In this document: positions 1 through 12,410 of the stretch, piece by piece
How the letters are laid out: each line of letters begins with the position of its first letter
Position numbering within the stretch: the stretch's first letter is position 1
Assembly (NCBI GenBank): GCA_031472005.1
Contig: PZJY01000009.1
Location: forward strand, 930,001 to 994,000
Source of the DNA: Tetracladium setigerum
Taxonomy: Eukaryota > Ascomycota > Leotiomycetes > Helotiales
Length of the DNA stretch: 64,000 nucleotides
Direction: 5' to 3'
Position numbers and translations under genes: made by a program
The notes under the pieces: generated by a model
Databases searched by the model: none
What the model was told of the DNA's origin: nothing
Seen by the model: only the letters and a program-made list of their open reading frames with translations

Positions 1-2150
1 TTACACCGAAGTTCCAGCAAGTCTTGTAGAACCGGGAGTGCACACATACTGTCAAGCACGGCCTGCGCACGCTGGTACGTACCACAGAAGTTGTGGCGGT
101 CACGGGGATTTACCATCAAGATGGAGTACAAAAACGGCTGTTGGGCATTCCGAGAGCATCCCAAACTTGTCAGAAATGTTGAGCTACATAAGTTGATACA
201 AGTAGACGGTACGATGCAGAGGAAGTCGAGCTCTAAACATGAAGTGATCTGCACCTGCCTCGGAATGAACGTGCTACGAAAATAGAACAAAAGGAAATGG
301 CTTCCAAAGCTAAAAGACTCCGAGAAGAACTTGAAACAAAGACAATCTTGATAAACGGTATGAATATGTAAGAAACGTAACTCGGAGATCATCTCATTGT
401 TAGTGAAGATACTTTCTTCCCTCGATCGGACATGGCCGGCCAAGACGATTCAGCAGCACAACATACAACGCGGAAGTATTTGTTTCGGATTGCCAGAAGG
501 CAAGAAATGGTACCTGCAAGGATGCAAAATGCTTGTTTGGTAAGATGCTATTCTCTCACGAAAACGTATTTGCGCATTGCCATGATCCTGGTATACTGAG
601 ATTTGGCGCCAGGCACCGGACGAGGGAGAGGTGGGTTTTGACTCTGCACCACACAGGGATTGCATTGTTCTGTTGTGCCCAGTCATGCTGCAAGTAATAT
701 CCCGCTGGCAGTGTACTATTGGTAGGTACATATCTCCGTACTTTGTAACTCTGGGAGCCGGCCATCGAGCCCAATATATTGATCGTGGTCGTGTGAGTGA
801 GTTGGACAGGAAAAGAAGATTCCGATGTAGAAGTTCGGCCGGAAGCGATGGAGACTCACTCGCTTGATTCAGGCTTGTCTGTTTTGAGACTAGCTCTCAT
901 GTTGAGCTTCGACGGAGTAAGTATCCCGGTGATTGGTGTTGACTGACAGAAGAAAATGCTTATCACAACTCACACACACACACACACGCAACCACCGACG
1001 AGCAACGACGACTGAGATCCGCCACTAAAGTCGGAGATGGGAGGAGTAGTTGGGAAAAAGTTGTTCCCATCCATCTGAGGTAATCATCACCATTTTCATC
1101 AGTTTACGGCAGTAACAATTCATACGGCATCTCAACTTTTATCACGATTCACGAACGTTGTGGTGTAACGACCGACTGCTGCACGTATCCATGAGCTTCC
1201 CCCTCTCTTCCCTCAGCAAGTGTGTGAGCGGTTCTACTTCAAAAGTGCAAGCTTGAGACTGGTCTGGATTCCACCACCAGAACAGAACGCTAGGTCTTCA
1301 GCTACACATTTCTCCCTCCTTCCCTCCAAAGTCCTCGTCCTCTCAAGGCATGCGCCGAGAAGCTACAAGACGGGAGAAGCAGCAAGCATTGCCAAGGGCA
1401 TTGGCGATTTCTGGGGAACGCCAATCTTAGTGGTGGTGTGGTGTTTGTGGTGTAGATGCATGCAGGCTGGCCACTCTATCGAATCGAGTGCGAGTATCCC
1501 GTCTGGCTTCAAACCTTCAGATCAAAGAGTTGATCATCAAAATGTGGGTGATGTCGCTCTCTCCAGGGTCTCTCTCTCTCCTCTTGTTGACGACAGCGTC
1601 GCTGTTGATTCTTTCCAGCCGTTTCTTCTTCTAGCTCGCGTTCGAGTTTTTAACCACTACATAGACCCGCTCGAGACCCAGATATAAAAAACAGGTCCCG
1701 TTTCATCCGGATATTTTGAATAATCATCAACCTTTGTTTGAATCAAGCGATTCAAGCCTCACGATTTCCTTATCAGTGACTAAAAAGCGACCGACCACCA
1801 CCCCCTTCAGTTGGTGACCAGACGAAGATCGCGCTTCGCTCCACCACCACTCACAAGTATCGGCGCACCCCGCAGCACCACACTTACGATACGAGTACAA
1901 TCGTCCGCCGTCCACAACAAACGGGGGCCCTGTCTATCATTCCCGGGTCCGAGGTAACCTTTTCGACAATAATCTCCATATCTTTCGCCTCACCCATATA
2001 TACTGAGTCGCTGCCCATCTTTTTTCGCAGATAGATTTCCTCAGATAGATTTCCTCCAAACTCCCACTTCCACTACTGAGGACTTCATTGTCTTTCTCAT
2101 CGGGATTGAAGACTCCACAAAGGGATCATATACTATTGCTCGACGACTAT
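1..2150. other. Intergenic region upstream of the permease gene
   Basis: No convincing gene is seen in this stretch. Open frames are short and lack codon bias or recognisable domains. A CA dinucleotide run lies at about 971-987. From about 1200 to 2150 the sequence is rich in CT tracts, typical of filamentous-fungal promoters and 5' leaders, so the right part probably holds the promoter and a long 5' UTR of the permease gene that starts near 2189. Confidence 0.5.
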
Positions 2151-2188
2151 TAGTGGGTGGTATACTTCCACTTTTTCCACTCTTCAAA

Positions 2189-4015
2189 ATGGGCCCATTC
2201 ACCAAAGAAAAGATGGGTGTCGACGTCGAACAGAGCGGAGGAGAGAAAGCCAGCTACACCAGGGACAACAGCAGTAGCGACTATGTCGCTGATGAAGGAG
2301 CAGTCCCAGCCGAGACTTTCGTCATTGGAGACGGCTGGGTTGCAAAGATGCAAAGAATGGCCGGAAAGCTTGGTGTTGAGCAACGAGGAATTGAGAGGGT
2401 TCCAGCAGATGAGCGAGATTCTACTGGAATGTCGCAAATTGGAACCATGGTAATTATTAGATCTTATTCTCCTCAGCCTTAGGACCCTACTAATACTCTC
2501 ATAGTGGCTCAGCGCCAATATGGTGGTTAGCTCATTTGCGATTGGCGCTTTGGCCTATCCTATCTTCTTTTTAGGATTCGTCGATACTATTCTAATTATC
2601 CTCTTCGTCAATCTGCTCGGTATAATTCCAGTTTGCTTCTTCTCTACCTTTGGACCACGATTTGGGCTCCGTCAGATGATTCTCTCTCGATTCTACTTTG
2701 GCTGGTATGGTGTAAAAATCAGTAAGTCACCCGAAATCCAGTCAGCAGTCTTAGCTAACATTCAACAGTTGCTGTTTTCAATATCCTCGCCTGGTAAGCA
2801 CTTTGAGAGCAGACACTTCAATTTTTAATTTAAATCCTCCTAAACACGCAAAAGCTAACCCCCGTTCTTCTAGTGTGGGTTGGTCTGCTGTCAATGTCAT
2901 TGTCGGTGCACAACTCTTCCACGCTGTGAACCACGATATGCCAGGATGGGCTGGGATCATCCTCATCGCAGCCTGCACATTTATCATCACCTGCTTCGGC
3001 TACAAGATTGTCCACGCATATGAACGTATCTCTTGGATTCCATGCTTCATCATCTTCCTCATCATCCTCGGAACATTTGCCAAGTCCGGAAACTTCAATA
3101 ACATTCCCATGGGCGTTGGAAAATCTGAAGCCGGAGCAGCCCTCTCGTTCGCAGCTTCTGTCTTTGGCTTCGCTACGGGCTGGACCTCCTACGCAGCTGA
3201 TTACACCGTCTACCAGCCAGTGAACAGATCTCGCAAGGCAGTCTTCCTCTGGACTTGGGCTGGTCTTATCTTCCCTCTCCTTTTCACGGAGATGCTTGGT
3301 GCAGCTGTCGCTTCTGCTATGGCGAACAATGGAGGAGACAACATCTATAAAGAAGGATACGAGACCGCCCATATTGGTGGTCTCATCGCTGCAGTTATCG
3401 TTCCACCTCTTGGAAAATTCGGTCAATTCTGCCTCGTTATCCTTGCGCTTTCCATCATCGCAAACAACTGTCCCAACATCTACTCCGTTGGTCTATCTCT
3501 CCAACTTCTTGCTCGTGCAACCCAGAAAGTGTACGTACTCCTCATATCTCCACCCAGCCATACATATACTGCAAAATACTAACAATTCATCCAGACCCCG
3601 CTACATCTGGACATTCGTAGGCACCCTCGTCTACTGCGCAATCGCCATTCCCGGCTACGGCGCCTTCGAATCCGTGCTTGAAAACTTCATGTTACTCATT
3701 GCATATTGGCTAGCCATCTATGAAGGCATCTCCATCCCGGAACACATCATCTACAAGCGCGGTTTCTCGGGCTATCATCCGGAAGACTACATGTCTAAAG
3801 AGAAACTCCCACCCGGATTCGCTGCCATCGCTGCCTTTGCCATTGGTGTCGTAGGAGCTGTGCTTGGGATGGCGCAGGTCTGGTTCACGGGACCGATTGG
3901 TAAACTCTGTGGTGCTGAGTATGGCGGTGATGTTGGGTTTGAGTTGGCGTTTTTGTTTGCGAGCAGTAGCTACATTGTGCTAAGATATTTTGAGAAGAAG
4001 AAGTTTGGAAGGTAG
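2189..4015 (+). CDS. FCY2: Purine-cytosine permease, NCS1 family
   Basis: Five exons: 2189-2449, 2505-2721, 2769-2793, 2874-3530 and 3595-4015, with GT-AG introns; the sum is 526 codons plus stop, the normal length for fungal FCY2/fcyB permeases. The protein should sit in the plasma membrane and import cytosine and purines with protons. It has a soluble N terminus of about 90 residues and then many hydrophobic segments, starting at the IGTMWLSANMVV region typical of NCS1 transporters and continuing through FGFATGWTSYAADYTVYQP. The very short third exon (25 nt) is required to keep frame. An in-frame ATG at 2153 would add 12 residues; I prefer 2189 because the following residues read more like the family N terminus. 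Substrate choice among purines and cytosine cannot be told from sequence. Confidence 0.9.
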
Positions 4016-4557
4016 AGTTTGGAATAGCTCTACTGTAGTTTAATTGTTTTGTCTTAGTTTGGTACAGCGATTTGAGATTTCAATTGCTTATTTCATGTTA
4101 TATTGTCTGTTTTATTTTCTTTTTTGAATGTCTCATGTGAGAATCGTTGGAAAATATACCCTGTCTTTATATATTATATTGATGTTTGACTCTTGATCTA
4201 TGGCATTTTTGTTTTTAGATCCAAGATATCTCTTCCGATGAGAACACACTTCTTTACCAAAACCCATTCTATCCATGTAACTCCCTTTAAAATAACCCAA
4301 TCTCCTTACTAATAATCATCATCATCATCGTCATCAATCTTGGAATGCAGTCCAAAAAGTCAAGTCCCCAATCCCATCTGTCCCATCAAAGCTCACACAA
4401 AACCCAATCCCAAAAACTTCAATCCCAAGAACTTCAATCCCAGATCGCTAAACTCCGACTCCAAAACAAGTACCCGCCTTGCTCCAAAATTATGCCCTCC
4501 CATTTCACCTTCTAATCCCATCTAAGCCCAACCCAACCCAATCCAACCCTTCAACAA
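4016..4557. other. 3' flank of the permease gene
   Basis: T-rich 3' UTR-like sequence follows the stop codon, then C/A-rich low-complexity sequence with a CAT triplet run near 4316-4335 and repeated AATCCCA-type motifs near 4370-4440. No supported gene. Confidence 0.4.
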
Positions 4558-4998
4558 TCAAGCCATCGGCTCCGTCCAAACCCTAACCTTCGTCAACCTC
4601 CTCCTCTGACTCTTCTTCCCCCCATCTCTCCTTCCCCCCAACCCCAGCACTCTCAAATACTTTGTCAGCCCTCCACTTGTCGCTTGTTGTGTACCATCCA
4701 TGTGCTTGCTCTTGCTTTTGCCAGCCTTGGCAGGCGCCGCCGCTGCGGCGGCGCTGTGATAGAAATCATCATCACTATTTCGCGATCGACGGATTTTGAA
4801 TGTTTCGGATTTATTTCTGTCAGGTTGGGTTTGAACTGTTAGTATTTGAGATAGTTTTTTTTATATATCAAAGGATGGATGGAGGGATATTTTGTGGGAT
4901 TATGTTATTGGAATGAGATTGTGTGAAATGAGGAGGGGGCTGAAGGAGAAAGAGATGTCCTCTACGAACCCGTGAAGAAAGGATGTTCCAGTTGCCAT
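4558..4998 (-). CDS. Possible small two-exon gene, unknown product (unresolved splicing)
   Basis: On the minus strand an ATG at 4998 opens 11 codons (MATGTSFLHGF), followed by a possible donor GTAGAG at 4965. A CTAAC branch-like motif and a CAG acceptor at 4817 precede an open frame running to a stop near 4558. That frame reads as a basic, alanine-rich protein (ATFKIRR-like start, FYHSAAAAAA, then a lysine/serine-rich and glycine-rich tail). The two pieces do not join in frame as written. Either a further exon, a base error or chance explains the frame. I do not recognise the product and would not trust this without transcripts. Confidence 0.22.
4734..4754. repeat. Perfect GC-rich palindrome
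   Basis: A 21-base stretch of ten-base arms around a single central T is perfectly self-complementary. It corresponds to a run of alanine codons in the possible minus-strand ORF at 4558-4998, so it may simply be a coding GCN repeat. It stands out in otherwise AT-rich surroundings. Confidence 0.6.
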
Positions 4999-5522
4999 TT
5001 TTCTTTAGAGTGGAAGTTGTGGTTGTTTTTTTTTAGATTTCCCAATTTTGAAAGAGAGGCTATCGAAATCCGAAAGGAAAGAGCGGGACAGAGGGAAGGA
5101 AGAGAGGTAGTGCGCGATTTATAGGTATGTAAGGTAGGTAGGTATAAGTAGGCAGAATGTTTCAATCTCAGCCGCACGAACCAACCACCTTTTCACCCGA
5201 TGTTTGATAGAGTTAGAGTTTCGGACTTGTGAGTATACCAAAAATAGGTTCTGTCGATATGTCGATATGCAGCAGGGAAAGATAATAAGTCAGACTAAAA
5301 AAATTGTTTAAGTCATGAAAAGCAAGAAAACAAAAGGTGTTTCTTATATTCCGAAATAATCGGGGACTTTGAAAGTTAATGTACTGTACTGTACCTACAG
5401 TCAGTACCTTTCTTATCCAACAAACAGCCAACCTTTTTATTTTTAGAAAGGCACATTCCTCATCCAGCATCTATCTGCCTTTCTGCCGTCCTGCCGCGTC
5501 GTGATGCAGTCAGCGGAGATCA
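4999..5522. other. Intergenic, no supported gene
   Basis: AT-rich sequence with short repeats of the GTAGG/AGGTA type around 5120-5150 and T/A tracts near 5290-5340. No open frame with credible coding character. Confidence 0.4.
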
Positions 5523-5894
5523 CTAGGTACTCGCACGTAAAACCGCAGGAGTACGAACAGCGAGGAGGAACACAGTAATCATGGAAAAGTGTGTAAAGTC
5601 CGCCGTCCGCATGTCAAGTGCTGATGATGAGTTGGTGGGCTCAGCCATCTTAGCCGCCTCCTTCTTATTAGGCGGCGACTGAGGACGAACTGGACTGGTG
5701 AGATAAGCGAGATCTGATGGATGAATGATGATGAGTGAGGTGGGCAGGGCAGGGCAGGGTTCCTGTGAATTCGGAGATTCATTTATATGACAGGGCTCGG
5801 AGAGGGAGGATTTCTGTGTCGGAGATCTTTTGATTGTAGTTGTGATTGTGTTGGGTTGCGGAGTGTATTTGGTAGTGTAATAGGGATTAGCCAT
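5523..5894 (-). CDS. Hypothetical ORF, 123 aa, doubtful
   Basis: An ATG-initiated single-exon frame of 123 codons on the minus strand. The product begins MANPYYTTKYTPQPN, is rich in proline, serine and threonine, and ends in a short hydrophobic patch (MITVFLLAV). No domain is recognised, and a CACCAG acceptor-like site lies inside it, so it could equally be an intron-containing or non-coding stretch. Low confidence. Confidence 0.2.
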   Translation of the reverse strand: MANPYYTTKYTPQPNTITTTIKRSPTQKSSLSEPCHINESPNSQEPCPALPTSLIIIHPSDLAYLTSPVRPQSPPNKKEAAKMAEPTNSSSALDMRTADFTHFSMITVFLLAVRTPAVLRAST

Positions 5895-6713
5895 CTTTTG
5901 AATGTTTGCATCCCGTAGGCAGTGTAAGGAAATTGAAAATTCAAAGGCGAAGATTACATATTTGGAAGGATGTTAAAGATTTGTTTTATTTCCTTTCTCT
6001 CCATACTCGCTCGCTCTTGCTTACTACTTAATATGAATGGTCGATATTTCTCAAAACCATTGCCACTGCCACTGCCACTGCCACATAACTTTGTTCTGCC
6101 TCCCTTTCGCTCATCAACCAACATCAACATTGAAACTTTAGATCAATCAATTAACTCAATAATCGTCCATTTCACATCTCGTAAACCCTTCGTTCACATA
6201 TTCTCAATTCATACATTCATCGGCCATACCTTCCAACAACATCCACCTCACATCCAGGAGAACACAACAACACAACACAAAACAAAAATTACCCCCTCCC
6301 CCATCATAAGCATCGTGAAAAAAAGAAGAGGCAGACAAAAACCAACCACTTATGCATCACGTCCACCTCCCGCGTCCGTCGATCGTTCCCCCATCTCTTT
6401 ACCCCGTAGATAAAATGAGCCCCTCGACTTTTCATAAAGAAATATAGAAGTTGAAGTTTCAACTAATACATATCGAAGAGGTTGTATCCGTAAATGAAGA
6501 AAGTAATTATTAAGCGAATGTAATATCGGAATAGTTTTTAGAGTCTAGCCAGAGGCAGCAAAATGCAAAAACCAACCGATGGGGAAGAAACTGGGTATTG
6601 AAAAAAAAATGCAAAAGTTAAAAACAAAAGATCCGGAATATCAATGTACCGCAACTAGAAAGTGGAAGAGCCACCACTTTTTGCTGCTGTTTGGTCGAAA
6701 ATAGGCATGGCAA
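5895..6713. other. Intergenic, low-complexity
   Basis: Holds a CCACTG hexamer repeat near 6060-6083 and C/A-rich and A-rich tracts. No convincing gene; the rightmost part is probably the 3' UTR of the minus-strand SH3 gene. Confidence 0.4.
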
Positions 6714-8373
6714 TCATCGAGTTATTGAGGGCTTCTCATTGTCTAGCGACTCGTCCGTAGTGTCACTTTTAGGGCTCTCGGGTTGCCTGTTTGCTGGAGA
6801 TAGCTCGAGTTTGGCGTTGGGCAATGTCGTTCCAATGGGAGTAGTATTTGAGCTTTCCCCTTTTTTCGACTGCGTACTTCTTCGATCTCCTTCGGTAGAA
6901 GTCGCGTGCGTTGGCGTATTAGCTTGGCTACCGCCCCTTTGACCGTGATAGTGAACCACCTGCGGAGGAGTTTGGTTGGGTTGAGTACCTAACAGGTGCT
7001 GTGGGTATGGATGTAGATCCTGAGACGATGTTGAGAAGGTTGAGACGACTGGTTGTTGGTAACCATTGCTGCCATTGCTAGGGGTTGGTGTATGCCCAAG
7101 GTCTGGTGGTGGTCCGCCTGTGTCGGCGTTCCTCCAGAATCCGGCAATGGGCTCGTAACCTGATCGATGTGGCCCGTCAAACTATTCAGTCCCCCGCGAA
7201 TATCTCGTAGCAAGCGTACATATTCTTCTGGCACCAATCCTCTTTCTTGAGTTTTTGGATCTTCTGCGACCAACCATCCCTCGGCTTGTCGATATGACAC
7301 CCAAATAACCTGTCCTTCCACCAGTGGCAGCTCGTTTTCACTCTCGGAAACAAAATTGAAGAGTGCTACTGCCTTGCCGTGCATTTCCTCGTCTGGTGAG
7401 GCAATTGTGAATTGATAGTCTCTCGAATATCGCGACTCGTCATTTCTTGTGATTCCAGGAGAAGATGCTCCACTGGATTCGGATTCAGAGATGTAATCGC
7501 GACCATGATCATCCGTGTATGACCTGCTTGGGAGCATGCCAGCAAAATGAGAATCTCTCTGTCCTGGAACGTTATATGGAGGTGCGAGTGCTGCCTGTCG
7601 AGCTTGCGAAGGAGGGTAGGTCACAAACTCTCCACCAGGACCGTTTGCCTCGTCACCCTGGCTCACATAATACCTCCCATTGCCCTCGCCCCCATTCCCA
7701 TTTCCAGCAAAGAACGCCCCTTCATTCTCGTAATTCTCTTGACGGAGCGTGCTGCCGCCTGATCTGCTGCTCTCCGACTCCGTCCTCGCCCAGGTCCATA
7801 TGATGTCGCTGATCTAGTTCTCCTGTGTCGAGAACTGCTAACAACTGGGCTCTGAATATCCTCATCTTCGCTCCAAGGCGGCCCATCACCAAATTGGATT
7901 GGAGCCAACTGCTCCCCACGGCCTTCAGTCTGCGAAGTGTTACTCCATGGCGCCCATCCGCCTCTGGTCTCCCAATCCGCTGGAGGGTCTGAAAGTCGCC
8001 TATTCGTTTCGCTTACTGGTGTCGAAAGTCCGGATGGGGGTCGAGAAGACTCCGGAGGCGGCCCATAGTGCAAAATACTAGCCGAATTGTATGCGAAATC
8101 GCGAACGTTCGTATATGGTAGACTTGAGTGAAAGATGGGGAATACGTGCGAGGGCGGACGCGATCTGGAAGGTACAGAATGGGTCGAGTATTGCGAAAGT
8201 CTACTCTTCGAGGCATGTGAGATTGGCCGTTGTAAGGTCGATCGTCGAGCAGGCGGAGATGTAATCAGCGGGGGTAATGGAGGATGGTTGGGATTTGACG
8301 AGGGCGAAGAGACTGGCGATGGCGAGGTTGCCGGTAGGATAGAGGTATCCAGCGGAGACATAGTTGTAGCCAT
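6714..8373 (-). CDS. NBP2: SH3-domain protein of the NBP2 type (two apparent 1-base deletions)
   Basis: ATG at 8373, TGA ending at 6714. The frame breaks twice: near 7778-7785 and at the GGG run 7149-7151. Each break is cured by adding one base, and the repaired length is then exactly 554 codons. The central part carries an SH3 domain: ALFNF as the ALYDY element, then ELPLVEGQVIWVSYRQ, then GWLVAEDPK and GLVPEEYVRLL. Both the SH3 and its upstream Ser/Thr/Pro-rich region look like Saccharomyces Nbp2, an adaptor linking the PP2C phosphatase Ptc1 to MAP-kinase pathways. The C-terminal third is Ser/Pro/Asn-rich and disordered. Function is by family; the frameshifts are more likely sequence errors than a pseudogene because the coding signal continues cleanly on both sides. 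Confidence 0.75.
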
Positions 8374-10047
8374 GACGCAGGACCAAAGTGGTTGCTGTGT
8401 TCCTCCCTCTGAAGTCGCAATCTTCCCTCGCAATCGAAAGCAAAGCTGCTAGATTACAAGCCAAATCTGTTGACCCGCGCTAGCTTGCCAGCAAGCTGGT
8501 AGGCACACGACAAACGCAATGTCTCGGTTTGTATGACGGGCAAAGAATCCGCAGGTACTCTCTTCGATTGAGAATATGCCACTCGTGTTTGCGATTCTTC
8601 ACCTGGCCGACAAGCTCCCCGCGGATGACGAGCCGGCTGCGATTGCTTGTGAGATCAAGCGTTGACAACAAACGTTGGTGGGGGCAAAGGCGCACTCGAA
8701 ACAAATTTGAGGCGGGATCCTGAGATGTCAGACCTGAGCCTTGAGATGAGCGCAGTGTTTTGAGGGGAACCGTCTTTTAGCGGGAAGGAATCTCGTCAGA
8801 GAGAAGGTGTCTGTCTGGGACACAGGAAGTGGAAGAGGAAAGATCGGATCTTCAGCGTTGATCAGTTGTATCGACCCGCTGTCGCTGCCGTCTGTAGTCG
8901 CCCAAGGAACCAAAAGAGACAAGGCCCCAAAGCAGAGCGTCTCGAGGAGGAGGAGGAGGAGGAGGAGGAGGAGGAAGAGGGACTGGCGCTGCAGCAAATA
9001 GCGAATATCTCGTCTTTTTGCGCAAAGGGCCAACAGGTTGCTGGCGCTGGGAGGGCGCTCTGGCTTCTGTGGTCTTCGATTGGGCGGGTTGAACAATGGA
9101 CGACGGGGGGATTGGTCTAGCGCCGAGACTCTAGACGCCTCAAGTTGCTTGCCTTCCGATGATGCTGCTGGCTGCGACCCCGCGGTCGGTGCCAAACAAT
9201 CTTCGAGGAACTTTGGCCTTTTGGTCGAGAGGAAGAAGGGGTTAGGGCAGGGTGAGAATGTGAGGATATAAATTTTGATATTTAAACGAAGCGGAGGGGG
9301 AAAAGGGTAAACACAGAGGCACTTGGTGTTTACCACAACGGTACAAGTATGAGTGTACCAGAGCGAAAACAAACGACTAGCAGGCCCGGAGGGAGTCCAC
9401 TTCCTCTCTCTCTCGCCCTTCCCAATTAATTGCTGCTGAATCTATAAATAAACGACGTTTCAGGATTATGCTTCTGCGAACCTGCCCGCCCTGATTGGCT
9501 GAATAAGCGACTGTGAAAGGCCAGCTGTGTTGGCTGTTTTCGTGCGTGCGGCTCAAAACTGATTCCTTTTCTCACACACATTTCTCTCTCAAGATTCAAT
9601 ATCAACGACCTCCCCCACCAACCCCCTAATCACCACCAACCAAGCATCCTGCTTCCTGCAGACTTCTGCGGAATGCTTCAAGCTTACGCTCAAGCTTCGT
9701 ATCTCGTGTGTAGATGAGGCAATGAAAGGTATGTCAGTCGTCTTTTCCCTCCGTCAATCGAATTTCTCTAGTCTCTCCTGCTCAAATGATGATCCTTTAT
9801 TGGAGCTGTCTTATCTTCATGATGAAACAAAACATTATAATATACAACTTTACAAATCTGAACGCAATCATGTCATTCATGTCTTTCCATCTTGATCCCG
9901 TCTGCGAACCTCAGCTGATGTTGGATCGCTTCCAGTCGCTCTTCTGTGGATGAGACGCTCTTCTTCAGCTTGACCTCCCTGCTTTGGGTTATACACAAAA
10001 TCTTCTTGCCCATCCGACATTCATCACCCATACCCAAGCCATCCGCC
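8374..10047. promoter_or_regulatory. Shared upstream region of divergent NBP2-like and SSU72 genes
   Basis: Divergent intergenic space of about 1.7 kb. It contains a GGA triplet run at about 8944-8979 and CT-rich tracts near 9395-9420 and 9560-9650, likely core promoter and leader of SSU72. Long open frames here are low-complexity shadows. A CCGCCATGG context surrounds the SSU72 start at the right edge. Confidence 0.5.
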
Positions 10048-10866
10048 ATGGCTCAAGCACAGTTACAAGCAAGTGGTGCAAACGGCAATGCCCCAGCTGG
10101 ATCAGATGAGGGCTTCAAGCTAAAGTTCTGCACTGTTTGTGCTAGCAACAACAATCGGTATGAACTAGATCCTTCTCCTTCGTCTTTGACTCTAGCTGAC
10201 AATATGCCCAGATCTATGGAATCTCACCTCCGGCTCGCCAGCGCAAAGTACCCCGTCATCTCGTTCGGCACAGGTTCCCTTGTACGTCTGCCAGGACCTT
10301 CAATATCACAGCCCAATGTCTACCACTTCAATAAGACGTCGTATGATAGTATGTACAAGGAACTTGAATCTCAGGATCCACGACTCTACAAGGCGAACGG
10401 TATCCTAAGCATGCTCGACCGGAACCGAGGGGTCAAATGGGGGCCGGAGCGCTGGCAGGACTGGAAGGTGGGAATCCCAAGATTGGAGCACACCAAGGAT
10501 CAGGGTAGTGAAGGCGTAGAAGGGGGAACCGTTGATGTCGTTATCACCTGCGAGGAGAGATGCTGGGATGCTGTCATTGACGATCTCCACGCTCGAGGTT
10601 CACCGCTGAATCGACCCGTTCATGTCATCAATGTTGACATCAGAGATAATCACGAGGACTCCTTAGTAGGAGGAGGCGGAATTCTTGACCTGGCCGACTC
10701 TCTTAACAAGGCAGCGGCCGAAGAGAGAGAGCTCAATCCAGCTGGATTTGACAGTGGCAACGCTGCCAGCCGGTCGAGTTTTGATGAGCGGGTACCTCAG
10801 ATTATCGGCGAGTGGCAAGACAGATGGCCAAATTTACCAGCAGTATGGACATTGGCATGGTTTTGA
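10048..10866 (+). CDS. SSU72: RNA polymerase II CTD phosphatase SSU72
   Basis: Two exons, 10048-10157 and 10212-10866, giving 254 residues. The 54 nt intron is a multiple of three and has no stop, so naive translation reads through it; splicing joins AACAATCG to ATCTATGG and restores the catalytic loop. The loop is [12 protein letters not shown], the C-x5-R signature of the low-molecular-weight tyrosine-phosphatase fold. The segments [19 protein letters not shown] and [12 protein letters not shown] are characteristic of SSU72. The enzyme removes phosphate from Ser5 (and Ser7) of the Pol II CTD within the cleavage and polyadenylation factor. I chose the ATG at 10048 for its strong context and because upstream in-frame residues look untranslated. 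Confidence 0.92.
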   Translation: MAQAQLQASGANGNAPAGSDEGFKLKFCTVCASNNNRYELDPSPSSLTLADNMPRSMESHLRLASAKYPVISFGTGSLVRLPGPSISQPNVYHFNKTSYDSMYKELESQDPRLYKANGILSMLDRNRGVKWGPERWQDWKVGIPRLEHTKDQGSEGVEGGTVDVVITCEERCWDAVIDDLHARGSPLNRPVHVINVDIRDNHEDSLVGGGGILDLADSLNKAAAEERELNPAGFDSGNAASRSSFDERVPQIIGEWQDRWPNLPAVWTLAWF

Positions 10867-12410
10867 TGTTTCTCACTTAGGCATGGAGTTAAGGTCTGGG
10901 ATACCCCCGTTCAGTTTATTGGCGTCATAGGGAGTTCTTATGATCTGAGTTTTTGCATGAAGATGCTTTTTCCAGATCGGTACCACAACTACTTGCACAC
11001 ATTACGAATGCGATTAGATTAGTCCACAAGTCTTGTCACAACTGACTCTTCACTACGATTGAAACTTCTGTCAACGTAATGCGTAGTTTTTCTTGACATG
11101 GTGTCGTAATTTTTTCTCCCTCGTCCCCATTGTTCGAATCCGTACGAGTACGGGTTGATGTCAACATCCAGTCTTCCGAGTCCGACTCTCCCCAGCTGAG
11201 GCGAGACTCGAAAGTGGGACCTCTATCCATTATATTTAGATTGAAGGGATCCTACATCGTAGACCCATGCTCGCAAATCTTCCAGAACAACGCAGTTGTC
11301 AAGCACAAGCAACAACCTCGAAGACCACGTTCCATGCCAGGGTTCCGCCTGTCGTGTGACAGCTGCTACATTATCGTTTCTGTGTGCCCATCCAGCGTAC
11401 ATACATCTATGTAGCTAGGTAGGTCCTACTTACGGATAGCGAATAAGGTAGTCCAGAGTTGCGATTGATCTCTTTCAGTTGTGTCGTCCACTCTGATGAA
11501 TATTGAGTTGTAAAGCGCAGCCATCCCCATATTCTCCGATAGACGAAATGACATCTCATGCTGAATCCACCTGACCAATAACCAGCCCCTTCACCGCGAG
11601 TTCTAGGCCAAGACAAGGGGATGTGATTTTGTATGCCCCTGGCTGGAAGTGAGTGAGTGAGTGAGACCTCGAGGTCCCCTCAGAACACCAAAATAAACAA
11701 GACAAGTCAAACCAAACCTTCCATCGGGTGGTACAGAATGTCGTTCTCTTGATCTATATTTATTATGATTGATGAAGTAACGCACACAACTTTTTCTTTC
11801 TTTCCTCACAAGCCTCCTTTTCGAAATAACCGCTCTGTTCTGGCTGCGAGGGAAAAACTTTCCATCACCCATAAATCTAATCGGGTCCAGTGCCTATCGA
11901 TCGACGCTCTCCCAAACAAAGCCCCCTGTTCTTGCTGAAGGGCATTTTAGGCGCCGTTCTATCCTTCAACAACCCATCGACAAGTAAGGGGGACATTTGA
12001 TTTGAGCCAAATTACCTACTCTTTCCTCTTCCTCTGGCCATATTTACATACCACCATTTCCCCATTCTACAGTCATTGTCGCTGTGCAACTCACAGTCCC
12101 ACGGTCCTTACCAACCTCACGAAAACGATTACGACTTCTCGACGATTAGCAACACCTCACAAAATCTAGAAACAACTTCTGCCTCGCAGAACCTCAGACG
12201 AAAGATCCGACCTCGACGTTTCAGGCGATTGACTCTCCTTCCGCGAACAGGCGATGATAACACCATTCACGTACCATTCACAAAAAGAACAATTTCTCGC
12301 AAAGACAAGATAACATTTGAGCTGGGGTCAATCCACCACGGCTTGCGCAGGAGAGAGTGAGCGCGGAAGTCGAAAGGGGTCAGCCGACACACATCTCAAT
12401 AATATCTACG
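10867..12410. other. SSU72 3' flank and long SPA2 upstream region
   Basis: No supported gene. A GAGT tetranucleotide run lies near 11650-11665. CT-rich sequence from about 11990 to 12200 is probably the SPA2 leader. Short open frames have no recognisable content. Confidence 0.45.

Noticed and set aside
1220..1687. 155-codon open frame upstream of the permease gene
   Set aside because: No domain, no codon bias, lies in CT-rich leader-like DNA and overlaps other open frames.
2830..3426. 198-codon minus-strand frame inside the permease gene
   Set aside because: Exact antisense shadow of the permease exon; acidic composition mirrors its hydrophobic codons.
8728..9372. 214-codon minus-strand frame with poly-Leu
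   Set aside because: Poly-Leu is the complement of the GGA triplet run; no family resemblance; lies in a divergent promoter.
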